Source of the DNA: SZUA-254 sp035292425
GTDB taxonomy: Bacteria; Bacteroidota; Ignavibacteria; UBA10030; SZUA-254
Direction: 5' to 3'
Length of the DNA stretch: 11,965 nt
NCBI GenBank assembly: GCA_035292425.1
Contig: DATDQD010000020.1
Span: 1 to 11,965 of the forward strand
Each line of letters begins with the position of its first letter. Position 1 is the first letter of the stretch. Made by a program: the position numbers and the translations under genes. A model generated the notes under the pieces. The model saw nothing but the letters and a program-made list of their open reading frames with translations, did no database searches and was not told where the DNA came from. This document shows, piece after piece, positions 7,143 to 11,965 of this stretch.

Positions 7143-8021
7143 TCATCCCCTGATTTTGAATTTCTTCATCCTGTAGCGAAGGTTCGCCTCCGACAGGTTC
7201 AGGATCTCCGCTGCGCGCGACTGGTTCAAGCTCACCTCCGCCAGCGTTCGCTCGAGGAGGGTCTTCTCCAGGTTCAACAGCGATTTGTCGAAGGAGAAGC
7301 GTTTTCCGTCCCCGATGTTCGAGAGAATGCCCCTCAACTGCGTCGCCTCGTCGACGAGGTCGGTGGGAAGCTCGAGCACCCCGCCCGCCGACTCCATCAC
7401 CGCCCGCTCCACCACGAATTTCAGTTCACGGACGTTCCCCTTCCATGTCCTCCGCCTGAGGAAATCTGCCGTGCCGGTTTCGATCACCACGGGCGCGCGG
7501 TTCGCGGCGGCTGCCGCATTCCGCGCGAAGGCGTCGGCCAGCAGGGGTATGTCGTTCACCCGGCGGCTGAGGGGGGGAATCCCGACGTGGGAAAATTGAT
7601 CCACCATCGCCGCGAGGTCCCTGAGCATTTTTTTCGATTCGACCAGTTCGTCGAGCCCGCCCGTGACCGTCGCGATGACCCTCGGACCGCGTTTCCCGGC
7701 CTGAGGCCGGATGGAGGAGGCGATCATCGACTGGTGGAGGAATGAAAATTCACCGATGTCCGGGATCAACAGCAGCGCGGCCTCCCCGATCCTGCCGAGC
7801 GCCTTGCCGACCGCGATGTCGCCTGCGCCGTGCGGGTTGATTTCGACCATCTCGCCGCGCGGCGGGGAGAGCATGAGCAGGATCCGGGCGACCGTGGTTT
7901 TGCCGGTTCCCCGCTCACCCTCGATCAGGAGGTTGTCCTTCCTGAGCGCGAATTTAGGAAGGTCCTTCCGTAATTTGACGATGACGTCGCTTTCACCGAC
8001 GAGCAGCTGTTCAGGTTTCAT
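7143..8021 (-). CDS. NtrC/TyrR-like AAA+ regulator with Fis-type HTH; no receiver domain, no GAFTGA loop
   Basis: The protein has 292 residues from the ATG at 8021, which has GAGGA 5 nt upstream; an ATG four codons earlier (8033) lacks a ribosome site. Numbering here follows the longer 296-residue form. Walker A is GERGTGKT (39-46). The segment to Walker B is strongly shortened, and no GAFTGA sigma-54 contact loop can be found. Walker B reads LLLIPDIGEF where LFLDEIGEL is usual, so the catalytic Asp-Glu pair is altered. Downstream parts are typical: RVIATVTGGLDELV (118-131), IPPLSRRVNDIPLL (152-165), WKGNVRELKFVVERAV (197-212), and a C-terminal Fis-type helix-turn-helix (about 255-294, NQSRAAEILNLSEANLRYRM). 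It is thus a DNA-binding regulator that probably does not activate sigma-54 holoenzyme in the usual way; TyrR is a known precedent for this architecture. Target genes unknown. It converges on the cupredoxin operon. Confidence 0.82.
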   Translation of the reverse strand: MKPEQLLVGESDVIVKLRKDLPKFALRKDNLLIEGERGTGKTTVARILLMLSPPRGEMVEINPHGAGDIAVGKALGRIGEAALLLIPDIGEFSFLHQSMIASSIRPQAGKRGPRVIATVTGGLDELVESKKMLRDLAAMVDQFSHVGIPPLSRRVNDIPLLADAFARNAAAAANRAPVVIETGTADFLRRRTWKGNVRELKFVVERAVMESAGGVLELPTDLVDEATQLRGILSNIGDGKRFSFDKSLLNLEKTLLERTLAEVSLNQSRAAEILNLSEANLRYRMKKFKIRG

Positions 8022-8026
8022 GGTCG

Positions 8027-8031
8027 TCCTC
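8027..8031 (-). promoter_or_regulatory. Ribosome binding site deciding the start of the AAA+ regulator
   Basis: GAGGA on the minus strand, five bases before the ATG at 8021. It overlaps the alternative ATG at 8033-8031, which itself has no purine-rich stretch in front of it. The shorter start is therefore preferred. Confidence 0.55.
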
Positions 8032-8066
8032 ATGTCGTTGTTGAACGTGCGGAGGAAGAGGTGCGA

Positions 8067-8079
8067 TGGAATTATTCCA
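8067..8079. promoter_or_regulatory. 13-bp perfect palindrome upstream of the AAA+ regulator, candidate operator
   Basis: TGGAAT-T-ATTCCA is a perfect inverted repeat of two 6-bp arms around one central base. It lies 46 bp before the regulator's start codon, in the 148-bp gap between the regulator and the membrane-protein gene. Dimeric HTH proteins bind such sites, so autoregulation is possible. No good -35/-10 pair was found beside it. Confidence 0.3.
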
Positions 8080-8169
8080 CAGGAACGGCCGCGGGAGCCG
8101 ATCGGTGCCCGACGGGAACGGGGTCCCGGTGATCCACGCGGGATCGATTGATCGTGTTCCGGGCCGCGC

Positions 8170-8889
8170 CTAACGCGCGATCGAGTCCCGGAGCATCAGC
8201 GTGATCTGCGGTTTATAGGTGAGAACGATCGATTCTGATACTTTCCTCGTCATCCCGGTGAGGTAGTGCCCCAGGACCAGATTGACGGCAAGATGGAGCA
8301 GGGCGGCAATCCAGCAGACGGTAAACAATGTCCGGACGAAGGGGTCATCGCCCGTGAGCATGGCCGCGAAACTCCCGATGGTGAGGAGTGAGAAGGTGAA
8401 TGTGCCGTAGTTCATCACCCAATACCATATCCAGGACCGGAAGATGCCGCTCTCCATCAGCGTATCGAACAGCCGGTAATTCTCCGCCAACCGGGAAAAC
8501 ACGGAGTGGATCATTGAATACCGTTCTTCGGAGCGCAGGTCCCTGGCATAGGATTGATCGTCCGACTCGAGGACGTGGACCATCGCCTGGAAAATAACCT
8601 CGTTCGATTTTTCGAGGAAGCCGAAAAACCGGCGGTCGAGCCAGATGTGCAGTTCCCCGAGCCAGTGGATTTTACTGACGACGTAATAGACGCCGCCGAA
8701 CGCGAACAGGGAAAAGAGCACGGCATAAAAGGCGGAGTTGTCGATTCGCCGCAAAATCTCCCACGTCTGCGCAATCCCGGCGATGAGCCATGCCGAACCG
8801 GCCAGGAGGAGGAGCATATAGAGCGCGAGGGCGACCTTGATCGTCCGCTCGAGGCTGGAAAAATACGCGTAATGACCGCTCTCAGGCAT
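8170..8889 (-). CDS. Unrecognised four-helix inner-membrane protein
   Basis: The protein has 239 residues and I do not recognise it. Four hydrophobic segments are likely to span the membrane: about residues 18-40 (VALALYMLLLLAGSAWLIAG), 53-72, 153-179 and 186-210. Between segments 2 and 3 lies a charged stretch of about 80 residues, rich in Asp, Glu and Arg (for example ESDDQSYARDLRSEERY, 108-124), probably cytoplasmic. There is no signal peptide, cysteine motif or catalytic motif. The C-terminal 30 residues are soluble. The ATG at 8889 has only a distant GGAG (13 nt), so the start is moderately secure. The gene reads away from the P-loop ATPase at 9112 across a 222-bp gap and towards the AAA+ regulator 148 bp downstream. 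Coding is supported by its clean hydropathy pattern and natural residue composition. Confidence 0.75.
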   Translation of the reverse strand: MPESGHYAYFSSLERTIKVALALYMLLLLAGSAWLIAGIAQTWEILRRIDNSAFYAVLFSLFAFGGVYYVVSKIHWLGELHIWLDRRFFGFLEKSNEVIFQAMVHVLESDDQSYARDLRSEERYSMIHSVFSRLAENYRLFDTLMESGIFRSWIWYWVMNYGTFTFSLLTIGSFAAMLTGDDPFVRTLFTVCWIAALLHLAVNLVLGHYLTGMTRKVSESIVLTYKPQITLMLRDSIAR

Positions 8890-9111
8890 CTGAAGATTTC
8901 ATCTCCGGCTGGAAAGTAATGAATTTCGTCAAGCGGAGCAACCCGTCATACGAAAGCCGCCGAAACCGGTTTAAAATGAGGGAGTTGAGGCCGCGCACCG
9001 TGTGATGTGAGGCACATTTCTCCACCGGGCATGGGGCTAAATTACGTAGGTTTCTATTCAGCGCCGCGCATTCCGCCGGCCTCTCTTTGGATCGATCCGA
9101 AAGGAAGTTCA

Positions 9112-10740
9112 ATGGACCCCCAGCAAGCCCTGGTATGCCTCAATTTTGGCCGTGTCGATGGCGAATCCGACGACAGATTCAGCACCTGTTTCATCGGCAC
9201 GGAAATGCTCAGGGGCATCCTCAAGGCGCAACATACCCTCCTGGTGGGGAACAAGGGATCGGGAAAGAGCGCGATCTGCCGCCTCCTGATTAAAGACCTT
9301 GCCAAGGTCAAGCCGCTTCTCCCGAGAAACTATGCCGAGATCTATTGCATCCCCGCCTATGGGCTCCAGACGGAGGAGAACGTCCCGGGCGTGTCGCTGA
9401 AGGAACTCAATCCCTCGTCGGTGGACGAATTCAGGGATTTCTGGCTGCTCTACCTGGGCATGAAAGGCGCGCTGAGGCTGGTGAACGACGACAGGATGCG
9501 GGGCTTCGTAGAAAGGACGCAGAAGTCCAATCTGAAAAAATCGTTTGAAACACTCGAACGGGTGCTGGTGACCCTCGGCCTGAGAAAAGACGAGAGAATG
9601 TTTTTCAAAATGAAAAATGTCCTTTCGGGCATGTTCGGTTCGAGCGGGTTGGGCGGTAACGGCCAGGCGGCGGCAGGCAACACCCGCTTCAAGGACCGCA
9701 CCGGCGTCAGCATCATCGGCCTCCTGGAGCACGTGGATCTCGTCCTCCGTGAGACGAACAGCCTCGCCTGGATGCTGCTCGACGGGCTCGACCTCCTGTT
9801 CGTGGACGATTTTCCAAAACTGAAGGCCTCGATCACCGGGCTCGTCCGGCTGCTCGTGCAGTACGGCAACCATTTCAGGAACATTCATCTCAAGATATTC
9901 CTCCGGAACGACATCTTCCGGCAATTGCACATCGCCAACAAATCGCAGCTGGCGAGCTACAGCAGCGAGATGAAATGGCGCGAATCCCTCCTGCTGAAAG
10001 TGCTCGTGGTGCGCGCCGTGGACGATCAGCATGTCAAATCGTACTGCCAGGAGGTGCTCGGCGACACGGTGGACGTGTCCGCCGTGATCCTCGGTTCGGA
10101 CGAATACGTCCTGAAGGTCTTCTACGCGATCTTCGAACCGACCCTGGGTCAGGGGAAACCCGGCCAGGCGAAGCCCATGCCCACCCACCAGTGGATCCTC
10201 CGCGGGCTCAGAGACGGTACGGGGAGCAGTTTCCCGCGCGAACTGATCCACCTCGGAAACAAGGCCGTGGAGCAGCAGCGCGAGATGAACCGGATCGGGG
10301 GGAACCACCTGTCGACGCACCTGATCGGTCCGGAGGCGCTCCGCGAGGCGTTCGCGATGGTTTCGTCCTACAGGTGCGATACGTATCTCTATTCCGAATT
10401 CCCTCACCTTTCGAGACATTTCGACGTGTTCCGCGGCAGCGACACGACCACGTTCCATCGCGAGGTGCTGTACATGCTTTTCGCCCCCCTCTCGCCGAAC
10501 GGCGACGAGGCGATCCGGGCGCTGTATGACACGGGGCTGCTCCAGCCGCTGGGGCGTAACGTTGATTCGAGCATGAAATTCAAGGTACCGCTCCTTTATC
10601 GCCCCGGCCTCGGCGTCCGCGAACGGAGGCCGAAACCGGTCCGGGAGGACCGCCCGCCCGTGAGGCGGGAGGGGCTCTACGTCCCGAGGCCCGTCCCGGT
10701 CCTGGAGCAGCTGCCCGACGGTGACGACGAGGAACTCTGA
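9112..10740 (+). CDS. P-loop ATPase resembling the Sll1717 family
   Basis: The protein has 542 residues. The ATG at 9112 is preceded by AAAGGA (9100-9105, 6-nt spacer); the open frame reaches back to 9007 but that part lacks a ribosome site. It begins with a CLNFGRVDGESDDRFSTCFIGT segment (about 9-30, given here in outline only). Walker A is GNKGSGKS (46-53). A Walker B-like strand is AWMLLDGLDLLF (219-230, Asp224 and Asp227). A sensor-like strand is LKIFLRNDIF (260-269). SFPRELIHLGNKA (373-385) resembles the PRxxI segment common to these STAND-related ATPases. The last 40 residues are rich in Pro, Arg and acidic residues and look disordered. The order of motifs matches proteins named 'P-loop ATPase, Sll1717 family', whose role is not well established. 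No effector domain is fused. The fold is firm; the family name is from memory and fairly likely. Confidence 0.8.
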   Translation: MDPQQALVCLNFGRVDGESDDRFSTCFIGTEMLRGILKAQHTLLVGNKGSGKSAICRLLIKDLAKVKPLLPRNYAEIYCIPAYGLQTEENVPGVSLKELNPSSVDEFRDFWLLYLGMKGALRLVNDDRMRGFVERTQKSNLKKSFETLERVLVTLGLRKDERMFFKMKNVLSGMFGSSGLGGNGQAAAGNTRFKDRTGVSIIGLLEHVDLVLRETNSLAWMLLDGLDLLFVDDFPKLKASITGLVRLLVQYGNHFRNIHLKIFLRNDIFRQLHIANKSQLASYSSEMKWRESLLLKVLVVRAVDDQHVKSYCQEVLGDTVDVSAVILGSDEYVLKVFYAIFEPTLGQGKPGQAKPMPTHQWILRGLRDGTGSSFPRELIHLGNKAVEQQREMNRIGGNHLSTHLIGPEALREAFAMVSSYRCDTYLYSEFPHLSRHFDVFRGSDTTTFHREVLYMLFAPLSPNGDEAIRALYDTGLLQPLGRNVDSSMKFKVPLLYRPGLGVRERRPKPVREDRPPVRREGLYVPRPVPVLEQLPDGDDEEL

Positions 10741-10755
10741 TCTCTGCCGCACCGA

Positions 10756-10784
10756 TTGACATTCACGGCTCAATTTGGTACAAT
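10756..10784 (+). promoter_or_regulatory. Near-consensus sigma-70 promoter of the GNAT acyltransferase gene
   Basis: TTGACA (10756-10761, perfect -35), 17-nt spacer, and TACAAT (10779-10784, 5 of 6) preceded by TGG, giving an extended -10. Initiation is expected near 10791. The site begins 15 bp after the ATPase stop codon, so the acyltransferase can be transcribed independently. Confidence 0.75.
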
Positions 10785-10816
10785 ACGCTCCAGAAACCAT
10801 CCACGATCGATTTATC

Positions 10817-11911
10817 TTGCCTCCACCGTCGACCAGTCGGGAGATCGTATCCACCCTCGAGGGTCTCAGGGCGCTCGGGCCTCAATGGGACCGGCTCGCT
10901 TCCAGGTTCTCCGCGCCGATCCTGAGCCACGACTGGTTTTCGTCCGCCGCCGCCGCGCTCCACTCCCACGACCGGCTCGCGGTATTCGTCCGTAAATCCG
11001 GCGATGACATCGTCGCGATCGCCCCGTTCGTACAGCGCCGCAGGCTCGGCCTGAAGTCCCTCGAGTTCATCGGGTCGTCGACGCTGTCCGAGCCCTCCGG
11101 TATCCTGTACGATCACCCCTCGCACCTCCGGGGCATTCTGGATGACGTCTCAAACCACGGGCTCCCCGTCAACATCGACAGAGTGAACGACCCCATCATC
11201 GTCGCCGAGCTTTCGAAAATTGCCGGAGGATCCGTCGACATCATCCGGAATTCCCTGGCCACGTCACCATGGATCCGGATTGACGGCTCCTGGGAGGCGT
11301 ATTACGAGACGATAACGCCGAAGTGGAGATCAGCCCACCGCAGGGCGATGAAGAGGGCGGAGACGACCGGGCCCGTGAGTTACGATTTTATCTCGCCCGG
11401 ACCCTCGGAGTTCGGGGAATTGATGGACCGTTTCGTCTCCGTTGAGGGTGAATGCTGGAAGGGGAGGCTCGGCACCGCGCTGAGGACGAACGATCCCCTC
11501 CGTACATTTTTCGAACTGTACGGCCGCGCCGCCGCCGCGCATGGCATGCTGCGGTTCGCATTCATGCGGATCGGCGGGACGCCGGTCGCGGCCCAGCTCG
11601 CCGTGGAATATGCCCGGAGGTACTGGCTGCTGAAGATCGGGTACGACGAACGGTTTTCTCAGTGCTCCCCCGGGATCCTCCTGATGTACAAAACGCTCGA
11701 ACGGGCGTTCAACGACGGGCTGGAGGCATTCGAGTTTCTCGGAAGCAACGAAGGGTGGATCCAGATCTGGAGCCCCAAGCTGCACAGGTATTACGCGAGG
11801 TCGATCGACAGCATGCCCGTGCGCCGCCTGCTTGCAGCCGCCCTCGGACTCTCGGAGAGGGTGAACCGGAACATCCGCACGCGGCTGGCCCGCACGGGCA
11901 AACGGAGCTGA
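10817..11911 (+). CDS. CelD/BcsL-family GNAT acyltransferase (Acetyltransf_6 type)
   Basis: The protein has 364 residues from the TTG at 10817. The frame is open back to another TTG at 10775, but that codon lies inside the strong promoter, so a message starting near 10791 could not encode it. No ATG or GTG and no clear Shine-Dalgarno is available, so the start is uncertain. The N-terminal half (residues 10-150) has the usual 'EGLRALGPQWDRL...ILSHDWFSSA' opening of CelD-like proteins. The C-terminal half is the GNAT core: KWRSAHRRAMKRAE (169-182), GMLRFAFMRIGGTPVAAQLA (243-262) and IGYDERFSQCSPGILLMYKT (274-293), then FEFLGSNEGWIQIW (306-319). Relatives transfer acyl groups during polysaccharide or cell-surface modification; some sit in cellulose or exopolysaccharide clusters. 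The acceptor cannot be told here, and following genes are outside the window. Confidence 0.85.
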   Translation: MPPPSTSREIVSTLEGLRALGPQWDRLASRFSAPILSHDWFSSAAAALHSHDRLAVFVRKSGDDIVAIAPFVQRRRLGLKSLEFIGSSTLSEPSGILYDHPSHLRGILDDVSNHGLPVNIDRVNDPIIVAELSKIAGGSVDIIRNSLATSPWIRIDGSWEAYYETITPKWRSAHRRAMKRAETTGPVSYDFISPGPSEFGELMDRFVSVEGECWKGRLGTALRTNDPLRTFFELYGRAAAAHGMLRFAFMRIGGTPVAAQLAVEYARRYWLLKIGYDERFSQCSPGILLMYKTLERAFNDGLEAFEFLGSNEGWIQIWSPKLHRYYARSIDSMPVRRLLAAALGLSERVNRNIRTRLARTGKRS

Positions 11912-11965
11912 TCCATTTCCGCGATCGGCCGCATAGTGGGACGCCGGCTTGCGGCGAGCCACCTC

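Noticed and set aside
8927..8932. TTGACG on the minus strand as a promoter for the membrane protein
   Set aside because: No acceptable -10 box follows at 15-19 nt.
9109..10854. Long minus-strand open frame antisense to the P-loop ATPase
   Set aside because: It mirrors the ATPase frame in GC-rich DNA, has no recognisable motif, and the plus strand carries clear Walker motifs and a ribosome site.
11912..11965. Possible start of another gene at the right edge (GTG near 11936)
   Set aside because: Only about 30 bases remain, with no ribosome site or recognisable residues.

Overview
The window is GC-rich and densely coding. It looks like a chromosomal segment from a bacterium of the Bacteroidota/Ignavibacteriota/Chlorobi (FCB) assemblage. 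The best evidence is the secreted copper protein at 3212-5566, which ends in a textbook type IX secretion (T9SS) C-terminal sorting domain containing QNYPNPFNPST. Most genes have clear Shine-Dalgarno sequences, and several upstream regions carry sigma-70-like TTGAC(A/T) boxes with a 17-bp spacer. This fits the Ignavibacteria-like side of the group better than classical Bacteroidia, but the phylum cannot be fixed from this window alone.

Layout. (1) 1-1398, minus strand: a probable two-gene operon encoding a secreted LolA-like protein and then the N-terminal part of a large sortilin/BNR beta-propeller protein that runs off the left edge. (2) 1516-2814, minus strand: a complete RhlE-type DEAD-box RNA helicase with an intrinsic terminator. 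(3) 2815-3211: a 397-bp divergent intergenic region with an AT-rich patch, one copy of a 19-bp repeat and a plausible promoter. (4) 3212-7052, plus strand: a two-gene operon for exported multi-cupredoxin proteins. The first carries three complete type 1 copper sites and a T9SS tail. The second is a shorter paralog with two sites and no tail. The operon ends in a terminator, and the second copy of the 19-bp repeat lies just before that terminator. (5) 7143-8021, minus strand: an NtrC/TyrR-like AAA+ regulator with a Fis-type helix-turn-helix but no receiver domain and no visible GAFTGA loop. (6) 8170-8889, minus strand: an unrecognised four-helix membrane protein, divergent from (7) 9112-10740, plus strand: a P-loop ATPase resembling the Sll1717 family. 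(8) 10817-11911, plus strand: a CelD/BcsL-type GNAT acyltransferase behind a near-consensus sigma-70 promoter.

The most unusual part is the copper-protein operon. Its proteins alternate plastocyanin-like domains with prealbumin/SpaA-like sandwiches in a unit of about 202 residues. The two paralogs align without gaps through their first two copper sites, differ by one unit, and differ in whether the surface-sorting tail is present. Whether they carry electrons, store or sense copper, or act as adhesins cannot be decided from sequence. No T9SS machinery, copper-efflux gene, RNA gene, CRISPR array or transposase is visible here.
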